A stretch of DNA of 64,000 bases from the NCBI GenBank assembly GCA_937974565.1, contig CALJWL010000024.1, positions 28,123-92,122 on the forward strand, written 5' to 3'. The notes under the pieces were generated by a model. It was not told where the DNA came from, searched no databases, and saw nothing but the letters and a program-made list of their open reading frames with translations. Source of the DNA: an uncultured Arenicella sp. (lineage in GTDB: Bacteria > Pseudomonadota > Gammaproteobacteria > Arenicellales > Arenicellaceae). Made by a program: the position numbers and the translations under genes. Positions 47,408 through 57,238 of the stretch are shown piece by piece (position 1 is the stretch's first letter; every line of letters begins with the position of its first letter).

Positions 47408-48787
47408 TTAATTGGCTCTAAAAGATTGAGCTTCAATCCGATGTTTCTTTAGCAGACGATGCAGTTCGGTTCGGTTACGCTGCGCTATTTCCGATGCTTT
47501 GGTTACGTTTCCGTTGGTGACCTTTAGAATATTGCTCAGATAATCTCGTTCAAAATCTCTCTGGGCTTTACTTAACGGGGGTATTTTGAATTGAGGGCTG
47601 TTGATTCGACTTCGCACTAACGCTTCGGATATGACATTAGTGGTAGTGAGGCGCGCGCATTGCTGAACCACATTCATTAGGTGGCGGGTATTGCCAACCC
47701 AATCGGCTTGCAACAGGGCCTGCATGGCTTTTGTGGAGAATTGCAGTGTCTTTTTTTCGAGTACCGTATTGAGGTAATGATTGGCTATTAACGGAATGTC
47801 TTCAGGGCGCTCGCTGAGGCTTGGGATGCTTAAAATAGTGGCATTGAGCGTTTGTGCTAAAGTCCATATTCTTTTGGTCCGCGGGTTGTGTTGAACCTTA
47901 AGGTTGGTTGTGGCAATGATGCGCACGTTATTGCGATGTCGCCGGCCACCATCAATGTGCGTGACGTATTTTTCAGACGCGGCGGTCAAACTTTGTTGCA
48001 TTAAGTCATCGTTGGCTTCTTCATAGTCGCTAAACACCAAAGTACCATTGTGTGCCTGTTTTAGTAGACCTGGTTTTTCTGGGTTATCTTCTGATCCTTT
48101 GCCGACTAAACCGAAAACCTCATCACGCAGCACCGTTCTGGGTAGTGCGCCACAAGAAATCTGTAGCATGGGTTGGTCTTTACGGTCACTCAACTGGTGA
48201 AGCAACTGAGCAAATTGATCTTTCCCTGTGCCAGGTTCGCCTTCAATCAACAGTAAATTGTCACTGCTGGCGTAAGTTCGTGCCAATGACATTAGAGCCG
48301 ACATTGCGGCGCTTTTGTAGACCATTGATGGCGGCAGTTTGAAAAAGGAGGGGGTGGTTGATGGGGCCTGTTTCAAAAAACCGCTTGAATGTAATGCTGA
48401 GTAAATGGTTTCAACCAGGTTGGTACTCTCAAACGGTTTACTTAAATACGCGGCTACTCCGGCCTGAGTGGCCTCTACGGCTTCAGGTATGGTCCCGTGG
48501 GCGGTAAGAATAATCACCGGAGTGACTGGATTTTGATGATGAATTCGTTCAAAGAGTTCCACCCCTGACATGCCGGGCATTTTAAGGTCGGTGATGATTA
48601 AGTCAGCGCTAAAATGTTCTAAGATACTCAGCGCTGCTTCTCCTGAATCAGTGCATACCAATTCAAATTCCATGGGTTTCAGTCTTAATTTGATCAGTTT
48701 GAGAAGATCCTGATTATCGTCTACTACTAATACTTTAGCGCCTTTGTAACGATCCATTGCTTTTAAACGAATGTTGGGGGATTCCAC
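47408..48787 (-). CDS. GlrR (QseF)-like response regulator with degenerate AAA+ domain
   Basis: The 459-residue protein has a receiver domain (acceptor Asp67 in LIITDLKMP), an AAA+ sigma-54-interaction-type domain and a C-terminal Fis-type helix-turn-helix (NGNVTKASEIAQRNRTELHRLLKKH), which aligns best with E. coli GlrR. Walker A is intact (GEPGTGKDQF). The sigma-54 contact loop GAFTGA is missing (GLVGKGSEDNPEKPGLL stands there), Walker B reads VFSDYEE instead of FLDEI, and the arginine-finger segment RExLYYRLN is replaced by IWTLAQTLN. It is therefore unlikely to remodel sigma-54 polymerase and may act as a plain DNA-binding regulator. The start is GTG, or ATG at 48757. The kinase gene is 12 bp upstream. 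Confidence 0.85.
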   Translation of the reverse strand: MESPNIRLKAMDRYKGAKVLVVDDNQDLLKLIKLRLKPMEFELVCTDSGEAALSILEHFSADLIITDLKMPGMSGVELFERIHHQNPVTPVIILTAHGTIPEAVEATQAGVAAYLSKPFESTNLVETIYSALHSSGFLKQAPSTTPSFFKLPPSMVYKSAAMSALMSLARTYASSDNLLLIEGEPGTGKDQFAQLLHQLSDRKDQPMLQISCGALPRTVLRDEVFGLVGKGSEDNPEKPGLLKQAHNGTLVFSDYEEANDDLMQQSLTAASEKYVTHIDGGRRHRNNVRIIATTNLKVQHNPRTKRIWTLAQTLNATILSIPSLSERPEDIPLIANHYLNTVLEKKTLQFSTKAMQALLQADWVGNTRHLMNVVQQCARLTTTNVISEALVRSRINSPQFKIPPLSKAQRDFERDYLSNILKVTNGNVTKASEIAQRNRTELHRLLKKHRIEAQSFRAN

Positions 48788-48799
48788 GTACGTGCCTTT

Positions 48800-50020
48800 T
48801 TATTTTAATGGTTTTAATGTGACTTTAAAGGTGGCCCCTTTTTGGGTCTCTAATAACCGTATGTTGCCTTGATGCGCTTCGACATACTGTTTCGCGAGTG
48901 AAAGCCCTAAGCCGGTGCCTTTAACCACGGCATTGGTCGATTTATCACCCATATAGAACGCGTCGAATATTGCGTCTCTGTGTTTTTTTGCGACCCCCGG
49001 GCCTTGGTCTCGAATGGTGAATTCGATGGTGCCGTTGCGGGCTCGGCGTAACCAAACCCTGATTTCGGAATTGGCGGGTGCATACTTGATGGCGTTTGAG
49101 AGTAAATTATCAAAAACCGTTTGCATTTGTTGTAAATCCACCTGAGCCAATACGGGGTCAAGTATCCTGCGTATTTTGATGTTATTACGTTGTAAACTAA
49201 GGCGATGTTTAGCAATTGTCTTTTCCAGTAAGTCGACTAAGTCTACCTGTTCTAGGCGCGGCTGGGTTTGGGTTGATGTTGCTGAGTTATAAACCAGCAA
49301 GTCTTCTATTGATTGTTGGAGTTCCTTGCTGGCTCGAACGAGAATGTTGGTTACTTCTCGTTGCTCTTCATTAATGCTACCAAGAGAGTCGTCATCTAAC
49401 AACGTCACGCCTTCTTTTATAGAAGCCAGTGGGGTTTTAATTTCGTGCGATACGTGTCGTAGAAACAACATTTGCTGCCGATCATTTTCATGCAGTAAGC
49501 GTTGTAATCGCTCGAGTTTGCTGGAGATTGCTAACACATCCAGCGGGCCATTGATTTTTATAGGGCGTTCGAATTGCTTGGTGGCAAGCGCGTCCACAGC
49601 GTTTGCGATGGCTTCTATTGGGTCACGGATGTTTTTGGTCAACCAAATCATGCTAATTAGCACGAACAAAAATGTGAGCAGACGAACGTAGATTAAACCC
49701 GCGCGCACATTGTAGAGGCACTCAAGGTCGGCGGCGATTTGAGGTGGAACGTCATCAGCATGAGGGTATTGAGAAAAAGGAAAGCCTGAGCTTCGTAAAA
49801 AGTTTCCAAATTTGGCTGCAAATCCATCGTAGACATAAGGCGGCATTAATGATTCTGCGGTATGAGGCTGATGGATCAGTACATAGTCAATATAAAGGTC
49901 CAGCATATTAATGCTCTGAATGCTTGAATAGGCGCCCACCACCAACACGATCGTGGTTGCAATGAAGCAATAATGTGTCACCGAAAAAACCGGTCGATAT
50001 CTGATCTTATCCCCCAACAT
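48800..50020 (-). CDS. GlrK (QseE)-like sensor histidine kinase
   Basis: With ATG at 50020 the kinase has about 406 residues; a TTG 99 bp upstream adds an N-terminus without family support. Two membrane helices frame a periplasmic region of about 80 residues. A HAMP-like linker follows, then HisKA with LRHVSHEIKTPLASIKEGVTLL, which is very like GlrK, and HATPase with NLLSNAIKYAP, DQGPGV and GTGLGLSLAK. In enterobacteria GlrK/GlrR control the sRNA GlmY and envelope functions, with qseG between the genes; qseG is absent here. Confidence 0.88.
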   Translation of the reverse strand: MLGDKIRYRPVFSVTHYCFIATTIVLVVGAYSSIQSINMLDLYIDYVLIHQPHTAESLMPPYVYDGFAAKFGNFLRSSGFPFSQYPHADDVPPQIAADLECLYNVRAGLIYVRLLTFLFVLISMIWLTKNIRDPIEAIANAVDALATKQFERPIKINGPLDVLAISSKLERLQRLLHENDRQQMLFLRHVSHEIKTPLASIKEGVTLLDDDSLGSINEEQREVTNILVRASKELQQSIEDLLVYNSATSTQTQPRLEQVDLVDLLEKTIAKHRLSLQRNNIKIRRILDPVLAQVDLQQMQTVFDNLLSNAIKYAPANSEIRVWLRRARNGTIEFTIRDQGPGVAKKHRDAIFDAFYMGDKSTNAVVKGTGLGLSLAKQYVEAHQGNIRLLETQKGATFKVTLKPLK

Positions 50021-50240
50021 ATCTTTGATACTATCGTAGGAATGGTATAGGCACAAATCAACTAAGTTTGGAGTCGGTATAAATTTAAGAACGCTGACTT
50101 GGGCGTGTTCGTCTAACAAGTTGCCTGACTTATGATGGCGGTCTGTTTTCTATGCGTGTCAGTGTATTTCTTGGGTTTTTCAATGGACTAGATGGGTGTA
50201 TGCTAAGATCGTTACCATTAAGCTAACTTACACGTCACTC

Positions 50241-51095
50241 ATGGAATTTTCAGCACTGCTTATTCGTTGTCATGAATCGGTGAATTTGGTGCCATCAATA
50301 ACGAACTTATTCAGCCGTAATCACGTCACAATCAATAAGTATGTGCAGTACAACGACACCGGAATGAATTTCATTCGAGTGGAATGGTCTGCTGATAAAG
50401 GCTGGCAAGATAAACAAGAGTTAACAAACCAATTGAACCATGAATTGGTTACTGTGTCTGATGCTCGTGACACTGAATTTACCGTGCGTTTAGGCTCTGA
50501 GGTACCGAATGTCGGACTTTTTTGCTCAACGCAAACGCACGTCTTAGCAGAGCTTTTGAATCGTCTTTTTGTGATCAAAGAACCCAAGATCAATGTGCCG
50601 TTTGTGATCAGTGATGATGAGCCGGCGCGTAACATCGCTGATCAGTTTGGTGTGCCGTTCTTTTATACGCCGCCCACTCAGTCGGTCAGCCAAGTTAAGG
50701 ACAGACAGGTTGAGATAATCCAACGTTATAAGCCCGATTTGATAGGCCTTGCCCGTTACGATGCCTTGCTAACCCAAGCGGTTTTGGATAATGCTGGTTG
50801 CCCTATTGTGGCCGTGCATAACTCTTTTTTACCGTCAGTAAAAAGTGAAAAGGCGTACTCTTTGGCGTACGAACAAGGCCTAAAACTGGTTGGAGCAACG
50901 TCCAGAATATTAGAAACCAAAGAGGCTGGGCCTATTATCGAACAAGATATGGTTAAGTTGGGCCCCGGCCTCAGTGAGCGTGATATAAGTCTGTTGGGCC
51001 AAACCGTGGAGCGAAAGGTTTTCGCAACGGCCGTACGAAAACTGGTAGAGCATAAGGTGATGGTGTATAACGCCAAAACCATTGTGTTTGATTAA
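50241..51095 (+). CDS. PurU-like formyltetrahydrofolate deformylase homologue, active site altered
   Basis: The protein (284 residues from the ATG at 50241; an in-frame ATG at 50196 would add 15) has an N-terminal ACT-like domain and a formyltransferase-fold C-terminal domain, as in PurU. The alignable core reads PIVAVHNSFLPS against INIHHSFLPA, and KLVGATSRILETKEAGPIIEQD against the family stretch ending HYVxxxLDEGPII. The catalytic Asn is Ala, the conserved His of GATxH is Arg, and the catalytic Asp region has lost a residue and the Asp. Deformylase activity is therefore doubtful; it could be a regulatory or binding paralogue. A dCTP-deaminase gene follows after 95 bp. Confidence 0.75.
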   Translation: MEFSALLIRCHESVNLVPSITNLFSRNHVTINKYVQYNDTGMNFIRVEWSADKGWQDKQELTNQLNHELVTVSDARDTEFTVRLGSEVPNVGLFCSTQTHVLAELLNRLFVIKEPKINVPFVISDDEPARNIADQFGVPFFYTPPTQSVSQVKDRQVEIIQRYKPDLIGLARYDALLTQAVLDNAGCPIVAVHNSFLPSVKSEKAYSLAYEQGLKLVGATSRILETKEAGPIIEQDMVKLGPGLSERDISLLGQTVERKVFATAVRKLVEHKVMVYNAKTIVFD

Positions 51096-51190
51096 CGTGG
51101 CAAGTGAGGTGGGTGCGTTTAAATGAGGATTCCATCGCGCATTGTTCTCGGTGATGTTCAAACACAACCAGTGACAAGAAGAGATAAACT

Positions 51191-52312
51191 ATGCAAATCG
51201 ACGGCTCAAAATACGACACTGCCGGTGACGGCGCACTTGCCTCACAACAATTAAAAGAATTGATCGCGGCGAATATTATCGACGTGACCAATGAACCCGA
51301 TCACGATCAAATCCAACCCGCGAGTTTGGATTTGCGCTTAGGTGATGTGGCTTATCGAGTACGCTCTTCTTTTTTGCCTGGCAAAGAGCGAACCGTGAAG
51401 GAATGTTTGGACAGCATGACAATGCACCGCGTTGATTTAGAACCAGGTGCCGTATTGGAAAAGTCCTGCGTCTACATTGTTCCTTTGCAAGAGAGTTTGC
51501 GGCTACCGCCGTCATTGTCGGCTGCTGGAAATCCAAAAAGTTCCACTGGCCGAATAGACGTTTTTACTCGGTTAATTACCGATTATGGAATTGAATTTGA
51601 ACAGGTTCCAGCTGGTTATTGTGGGCCTTTATACGCAGAAATTGCACCACTTACATTCAGCGTGTTAGTCCGAAAGGGGTCTAGGCTTTCGCAACTTCGG
51701 TTGCGCTCAGGTCACTCAAGCATCAGTGACCAAGCTCATCTTACGCTGCAAACAGGGCAGCGTTTAGTTGACCGAAACTTAGATGAGGCGCAGGTCAAAA
51801 ATGGTGTGCCAGTCAGCGTCGATTTGTGTGGTGATGCTAATAATGGTTTGATCGGATATCGGGCTAAACGCCACTGTGGTGTGGTTGATGTAGACAAATC
51901 AGGGGTTCATCGTGCCTTAGACTATTGGGAGCCGCTCTATGCGAAATCAAAACAGCTCATTCTAGACCCAGGTGAGTTTTACATCTTGGTATCGAAAGAG
52001 GCGGTGCATGTGCCGTTTGATTACGCGGCCGAAATGGTTGCTTACGATACACTGGTGGGTGAATTCAGAGTGCATTATGCGGGTTTTTTCGACCCAGGTT
52101 TCGGCGCCCCAGAAGCCGGTGGGCTTGGGTCTAAAGCCGTACTCGAAGTGCGATCTTTTGATGTGCCCTTTTTGCTTGAAGATGGACAGAATGTTGGGCG
52201 ATTAGTCTACGAAAAAATGCTGGAAACACCGGATCGTATATACGGCCGTGAAGTGCCCTCTAATTACCAATCCCAAGGTTTGAAGTTGTCGAAACACTTT
52301 GTGGCCGATTAA
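51191..52312 (+). CDS. dcd: 2'-deoxycytidine 5'-triphosphate deaminase, two-domain type
   Basis: This 373-residue protein is about twice the size of E. coli Dcd (193) and resembles the duplicated form known from alphaproteobacteria such as rhizobia and Rickettsia. Each half has the dUTPase/Dcd fold signatures: IQPASLDLRLGDVAYRV and LSAAGNPKSSTGRIDVFTRLI in the first, LILDPGEFYILVSKEAVHVP, HYAGFFDPGFG and GGLGSKAVLEVRSFDVPF in the second. It supplies dUTP for thymidylate synthesis. The GAAGAGA ribosome-binding site is good. It converges with cmoB. The symbol is used loosely, because this is not the short trimeric form. Confidence 0.88.
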   Translation: MQIDGSKYDTAGDGALASQQLKELIAANIIDVTNEPDHDQIQPASLDLRLGDVAYRVRSSFLPGKERTVKECLDSMTMHRVDLEPGAVLEKSCVYIVPLQESLRLPPSLSAAGNPKSSTGRIDVFTRLITDYGIEFEQVPAGYCGPLYAEIAPLTFSVLVRKGSRLSQLRLRSGHSSISDQAHLTLQTGQRLVDRNLDEAQVKNGVPVSVDLCGDANNGLIGYRAKRHCGVVDVDKSGVHRALDYWEPLYAKSKQLILDPGEFYILVSKEAVHVPFDYAAEMVAYDTLVGEFRVHYAGFFDPGFGAPEAGGLGSKAVLEVRSFDVPFLLEDGQNVGRLVYEKMLETPDRIYGREVPSNYQSQGLKLSKHFVAD

Positions 52313-52327
52313 ATTACAGAGCAAGAC

Positions 52328-53326
52328 TCAAGTTGGCTTTTGAGCGATAAATATGCCACGTTTAGGTGCTGGGTACCCCTCAATGGTTTTGCTGTGGTCA
52401 TGAGGGTCTAAAAACTCGTTCAACGAATGAAAGTTCATCCACTCGGTTCTGCGCTGCTCATCCAGTGATGTGATGTTTTGATCAACACAGTGTGGGTTAC
52501 GAAAGCCGGCTTTTTCCAGCAAATGCACTGTTTTTTCAACCGTGGTAATGCTCCACACATTTCTCATTTGTGCGTAACGGTCACTCGGGGTCAAAATTCC
52601 GTCATTGGCGTGATCAACAATTAATGTTTCTAACACAATTTCGCCACCGTTACGTAATAATCCGTAGAGTTCGATAAGGTGATTTATTGGATTGCGTCGA
52701 TGGTATAAGACCCCCATCGAAAAAACCGTATCAAACGGGCTCAGCGATTCAGGCATGTCTTCAATGCCGATGGGTAAAAAGTCAAAGCGGCGGTCTTGAG
52801 CGTATTTTTGAACAGCATTGTATTGCATTGCAAAACGCATGCTTGGGTCAATGCCCAATACATAATCGGCGCCATCGCCCAACATGCGCCAGCAATGATA
52901 ACCTGTGCCGCAACCCACATCTAAGACGCGCCGATTGCTGAGGTCGCTAATGTGCGGCGTAACTCGTTGCCATTTCCAATCAGACCTCCATTCCGTATCG
53001 ATGATTGTGCCGAACAAATCATAGGGCCCTTTGCGCCATGGGCTTAAGGCTCGTAGTGCTGAATGCAGTTGTTGTGCCTGCGTTTGTGTGATGTCCTCTC
53101 GTTTGCCGATCAGTATGGTGTCATTATTTAATGTTATTTGACTTGGCGTTGCTTTCGGTAATGCGTCGATGAAACCTTGCCACTTGGGCAGGTCGCCATG
53201 GCGTTTGGGGTTTGCTCGGTCCGCGATGCGTGCGGCGAAGTGTGCGTGAAACTCAGAAAACTCAGGGCGAGCATAAAACGACTCTAAGTGAGGCAGGTAG
53301 TGATGGGTGTGATATTTTAAACTCAT
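52328..53326 (-). CDS. cmoB: tRNA U34 carboxymethyltransferase CmoB
   Basis: This 332-residue enzyme transfers the carboxymethyl group of carboxy-SAM to 5-hydroxyuridine at position 34 of tRNA, giving cmo5U. WRKGPYDLFGTIIDTEWRSDWKW near residue 95, the SAM motif VLDVGCGTGYHCWRMLG, IDPSMRFAMQ and MGVLYHRRNPINHLIEL are highly conserved. Its start codon overlaps the cmoA stop by one base, so it is translationally coupled to the gene that makes its cofactor. Confidence 0.95.
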   Translation of the reverse strand: MSLKYHTHHYLPHLESFYARPEFSEFHAHFAARIADRANPKRHGDLPKWQGFIDALPKATPSQITLNNDTILIGKREDITQTQAQQLHSALRALSPWRKGPYDLFGTIIDTEWRSDWKWQRVTPHISDLSNRRVLDVGCGTGYHCWRMLGDGADYVLGIDPSMRFAMQYNAVQKYAQDRRFDFLPIGIEDMPESLSPFDTVFSMGVLYHRRNPINHLIELYGLLRNGGEIVLETLIVDHANDGILTPSDRYAQMRNVWSITTVEKTVHLLEKAGFRNPHCVDQNITSLDEQRRTEWMNFHSLNEFLDPHDHSKTIEGYPAPKRGIFIAQKPT

Positions 53327-54072
53327 TATTTAACGGCTAAAATAGAAATAAACTGTAGGTTTTGTATCCACGGCGTGATAACCGAAAAGCCCGCGCTCTT
53401 AAGTCTGTTGGTGTGGCAATCCAAGGTCTCAGGCAATAGAACATGCTCTATTGCGTCTCGCTTTTGGCTTATTTCAAGTTGACTGTAACCCTGATCGGCC
53501 TTGTACTGATGATGAATATCATTCAGTAACTGGGCTGTGCGCGAGTGGTCGTATCGTATTTTTTCAGAAAGTACAAGCGCGCCGCCGTTGGTTAGGCCTT
53601 GATAAATATTGGCTATGATTGAGTCACGGTGTTTTAATGGCACAAATTGCAATGTGAAATTCATTAAGACCATGCCTGCATTGTAAATATCGGTCGAGCG
53701 CAGATCTTGCTCTAAAAAATCAATCCGCACGTTTTCGTATGGGCAGCGAAATTCTTTTGCCTGATCCAGCATCGCGGCCGAAGTATCCACTCCGATTAAC
53801 GTTGCGGTGATTTCTGAGTTGTCGCCAGTATTCTTTAGACCTTCTGCCATCGCGTGTAAGCCCGCACCCAGAGAGCAACCTAAATCGTAATAACGATGTT
53901 GATCTTTCCTAAATTCTCGTGTCAGGGTGGGCAGCATGGATAAAATTGGCTGATAGCTTGGCACCGAACGAGAAATCATGTCGTTGAATACCGATGCGAC
54001 TCTGGCATCGAATTTGAACGGGCTAAGGTTGTCGTGAGACTCTGCGTAAATTGTGTCTTTGCTTTCGCTCAT
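53326..54072 (-). CDS. cmoA: Carboxy-S-adenosyl-L-methionine synthase CmoA
   Basis: The enzyme makes carboxy-SAM from SAM and prephenate. FKFDARVASVFNDMISRSVPSYQPILSMLPTL, YDLGCSLGAGLHAM, GVDTSAAMLDQA, LMNFTLQFVPLKHRDSIIANIYQGL and ALVLSEKI match the family. The ATG at 54072 (MSESKDTIYAE) gives 248 residues as in E. coli (247); two earlier Met codons up to 54084 are less likely. The upstream 230 bp separate it from the divergent AEC gene. Confidence 0.95.
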   Translation of the reverse strand: MSESKDTIYAESHDNLSPFKFDARVASVFNDMISRSVPSYQPILSMLPTLTREFRKDQHRYYDLGCSLGAGLHAMAEGLKNTGDNSEITATLIGVDTSAAMLDQAKEFRCPYENVRIDFLEQDLRSTDIYNAGMVLMNFTLQFVPLKHRDSIIANIYQGLTNGGALVLSEKIRYDHSRTAQLLNDIHHQYKADQGYSQLEISQKRDAIEHVLLPETLDCHTNRLKSAGFSVITPWIQNLQFISILAVK

Positions 54073-54301
54073 TATTCGCATCATGCAGTGGTATCATCAA
54101 CAAATTATAGCTTAGGAATCGTTGGTTTAGTCGACTTTAGGCTTTGTTTGAGTTTCAAACGTCGTTCAATCGAGAGGGTCGTGTGTCGTGCGCCATCGTT
54201 GCACGGTCGAGTATGACAACAACGAATCAATAGCGTAATGCTTGCGTCAAAGGCAAAGCCAACTAACATCAAAGGTTCTTTTTAACTCACTCTAGACAGT
54301 C

Positions 54302-55183
54302 ATGCTCAACCAAGTTTTTAATATCGTCGCGCCGTTGTTCTTGATCATTGCTGTGGGCTATCTGTATGGAGCAAGGCTAAGGCCTGAAATGCGCATCACT
54401 AATCAACTGGTCATGGACATTTTCATGCCCGCGTTAATATTTCACGTAATGATTCAAGACAGCTTTATGCCGTCTCAATATCTTGGGTTGACTCTGGCTG
54501 GTTGTTTGTTGATGTTAGGCTCCGGAGTCATGGCATTTGGCTTTGCGCGTGTTTTTGGTTTTAACGCGCGAGCGCTGATGCCGCCGGCCATGTTTTCGAA
54601 CTGGGCTAACCTGGGCTTACCATTGTATATTTTAGCCTTAGGCGAGGTGGCGCTCGATGGCGGAGTGATGTTGGTGATCGCTGGAAATATTTTATGTTTT
54701 ACGATTGGCACTTATATCTACTCTGGGCAAGTATCGGGAATAACCGTATTGCGAACGCCCATAATAATGGCGGTCATTTTGGGGGCAGCCTTTAATATCG
54801 TGTCGGTAGACATGCCGAGTTTTGTTGTCATGCCAATTGAGATGATGGGGCAAGTGGCGATACCATTGATGCTATTTTCCTTGGGTGTCAGATTAACGAG
54901 AGTTGGTTTTAAGGACGCCAAAGTAGGGATGATAATGGCCCTGTTTTGCCCTATTGTTGGGATTGGGCTGGCGCTATTGATTTCTTCAGTGTTACCGCTC
55001 AGCCCGTTACACCGAAGCACCCTTATTTTGTTCGGTTCCTTGCCGCCAGCGGTGGTTAATTATATGTTGGCTGAGCAATATCGTTGTGCGCCAGATCAGG
55101 TGGCCTCAATGGTGGTGATAGGTAATTTGGCTGGAGTGATTACTTTGCCGGTGGCTTTACTGATCGTTTTGTCTGGTATTTAA
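54302..55183 (+). CDS. AEC-family (auxin efflux carrier-like) permease
   Basis: The 293-residue protein has about ten hydrophobic segments in the two-halves layout of the AEC family. MLNQVFNIVAPLFLIIAVGYLYG, the FSNWANLGLPLYILALGEVAL region with the conserved Asn and Pro, and LFGSLPPAVVNYMLAEQY near the end are typical. Bacterial members move malate, malonate or other organic acids; the substrate cannot be read here. It appears to be monocistronic. Confidence 0.85.
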   Translation: MLNQVFNIVAPLFLIIAVGYLYGARLRPEMRITNQLVMDIFMPALIFHVMIQDSFMPSQYLGLTLAGCLLMLGSGVMAFGFARVFGFNARALMPPAMFSNWANLGLPLYILALGEVALDGGVMLVIAGNILCFTIGTYIYSGQVSGITVLRTPIIMAVILGAAFNIVSVDMPSFVVMPIEMMGQVAIPLMLFSLGVRLTRVGFKDAKVGMIMALFCPIVGIGLALLISSVLPLSPLHRSTLILFGSLPPAVVNYMLAEQYRCAPDQVASMVVIGNLAGVITLPVALLIVLSGI

Positions 55184-55386
55184 TGAGCCACTTGAATGAT
55201 GGTTCGTCTGCTGGTGTTACGGATTAAGTTTTACACGCCGCTAAAATGGTAAGGTAGTGGCGTTTTTTGTAAATAGCTTGCTTTTTTCTGCGTAGTAGAT
55301 AGGCTTCCATCCCAAATGGCACGGTCCTGATACGTGAGTGTATGGCCAGCAACGACCGCGTTTTACCACATTGGATTTTTGAACAT

Positions 55387-55899
55387 ATGAAACAACAAAG
55401 TAGTTACAGTTACGACGATATTATTGCCCACGGTAACGGTGAATTGCCTGAACAAGGCATGTCACGCTTGCCCTTGCCTCCTATGTTGATGTTTGATCGC
55501 ATAACACAAATCAGTAGCGACGGCGGCGAATATGGTAAAGGTAAAGTGATTGCTGAACTTGATGTAAACCCTGATCTTTGGTTTTTTGAGTGTCACTTTA
55601 AAGGTGATCCGGTTATGCCAGGGTGTTTGGGTTTGGATGCCGTCTGGCAGTTGGTGGGCTTTTTCTTGTCTTGGTCGGGCGGTCCTGGTAAAGGGCGCGC
55701 GCTAGGCGTGGGTGAAGTTAAATTTAGCGGGCAGGTGGAACCTAATGTAAAACGCGTGCGTTACGAAATTGATATGAAACGCGTTATTTCTCGTCGTTTA
55801 TACATGGGCATTGGTGACGCGAAAGTCTTTGCTGATGATGAGTTGATTTACACAATGAGCGATCTCAAAGTGGGGTTGTTTGGCGCAGACAGTAATTAG
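55387..55899 (+). CDS. fabA: 3-hydroxydecanoyl-ACP dehydratase/isomerase
   Basis: The enzyme introduces the cis double bond of unsaturated fatty acids in type II synthesis. [34 protein letters not shown] carries the active-site His and Asp, and [17 protein letters not shown] is also diagnostic. The ATG at 55387 gives 170 residues, like E. coli FabA (172). An upstream in-frame ATG at 55342 adds 15 residues without family support. Its partner fabB follows 127 bp downstream, the usual co-regulated pair. Confidence 0.96.
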   Translation: MKQQSSYSYDDIIAHGNGELPEQGMSRLPLPPMLMFDRITQISSDGGEYGKGKVIAELDVNPDLWFFECHFKGDPVMPGCLGLDAVWQLVGFFLSWSGGPGKGRALGVGEVKFSGQVEPNVKRVRYEIDMKRVISRRLYMGIGDAKVFADDELIYTMSDLKVGLFGADSN

Positions 55900-56026
55900 C
55901 GTGAGTGAGAGGCGGCAGTACGGCGGTTGCCTCGCTAACGCTTTGTTAAATTAAGCGCAAAACAGTAACAAAACGAGTTTACACTTATTTAAAACGGCGT
56001 ACGCCGAGAACCATGAGAAATTAACC

Positions 56027-57238
56027 ATGAAACGAGTTGTTATTACCGGTATGGGTGTCGTGTCTAGTTTAGGCAATGATGTAGCGGAAGTGACTCAAAG
56101 TCTGCGTGACGGAAAATCAGGTATTCAATTTTGCGACGACTACGCTGAACTGGGCATGCGCAGTCAAATTGCTGGGCGTGTGCATTTGAATCAGAAAGAA
56201 TTGATTGAGCGCAAGCACCTACGCTTTATGGGCGATGCCGCCGCTTATAGTTATGTTGCTATGCAGCAAGCGATTGCTGATGCAGGGCTTGACCTTGAAG
56301 AGATAAAGGACACAAAAGTAGGCCTGATTACGGGCTCTGGTGGCGGTTCGCCGGCGAATAATATTCTGGCTGCAGAGATAGCCAAAGAGCGTGGCGTGAA
56401 ACGCGTTGGGCCTTATGCGGTACCGAAAACCATGGGCAGCACTACGTCAGCATGTTTGTCTACCATGTTTGGAATTAAAGGCACCAGTTACTCGATCAGT
56501 TCGGCTTGTTCAACAAGCGCGCACTGCATTGGTCATGCAGCAGACTTGATTCGTGGTGGTCGTCACCATACTGTGTTTGCTGGCGGTGGTGAAGAAGAGC
56601 ATTGGAGTATGTCCATTTTGTTTGATGCCATGGGTGCCATGTCTAGTAAATATAACGATACCCCCAGCGAGGCATCAAGAACTTACGACGCAAATCGCGA
56701 CGGCTTTGTTATTGCTGGCGGCGGCGGTATATTGGTCATGGAGGATTACGAGCATGCGGTTGCTCGTGGCGCTAAAATCTACGCTGAACTGGTTGGTTTT
56801 GGTGCGACATCAGACGGCTTCGACATGGTTGCGCCGTCAGGCGAAGGCGCCGTTCGTTGCATGCAGCAAGCCTTAGAAACGGTCGATGGCCCCGTGGATT
56901 ACGTCAATACTCACGGCACCAGTACTCCTGTGGGTGATGTTAAAGAACTTGAGGCGCTCAAGCAGGTTTTTAAGGGTAAGATGCCTTTTATTAGTGCAAC
57001 TAAAAGTTTGTCGGGTCACGCCTTGGGAGCCGCTGGTGTGCATGAGGCCATTTATTCATTGATAATGATGAAAGAGCGCTTTTTGTCTGCATCAGCTAAC
57101 ATTAAAGAACTCGATGAAGCGGCTAAAGGCCTACCAATTCTACTCGAAAATGCAACTGAGAAAGTGAAAACCATGATGTCTAATAGTTTTGGCTTTGGCG
57201 GTACTAACGCAACGCTGGTGTTTCAAGGTATGGATTAA
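56027..57238 (+). CDS. fabB: 3-oxoacyl-ACP synthase I
   Basis: This condensing enzyme elongates the cis-3-decenoyl-ACP made by FabA. The 403-residue protein has the catalytic Cys in [14 protein letters not shown] near residue 163, the two His in [11 protein letters not shown] and [12 protein letters not shown], and the C-terminal [15 protein letters not shown]. The length fits FabB (406). A good promoter or ribosome-binding region is not obvious, but the AT-rich 127-bp gap could hold one. Confidence 0.96.
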   Translation: MKRVVITGMGVVSSLGNDVAEVTQSLRDGKSGIQFCDDYAELGMRSQIAGRVHLNQKELIERKHLRFMGDAAAYSYVAMQQAIADAGLDLEEIKDTKVGLITGSGGGSPANNILAAEIAKERGVKRVGPYAVPKTMGSTTSACLSTMFGIKGTSYSISSACSTSAHCIGHAADLIRGGRHHTVFAGGGEEEHWSMSILFDAMGAMSSKYNDTPSEASRTYDANRDGFVIAGGGGILVMEDYEHAVARGAKIYAELVGFGATSDGFDMVAPSGEGAVRCMQQALETVDGPVDYVNTHGTSTPVGDVKELEALKQVFKGKMPFISATKSLSGHALGAAGVHEAIYSLIMMKERFLSASANIKELDEAAKGLPILLENATEKVKTMMSNSFGFGGTNATLVFQGMD

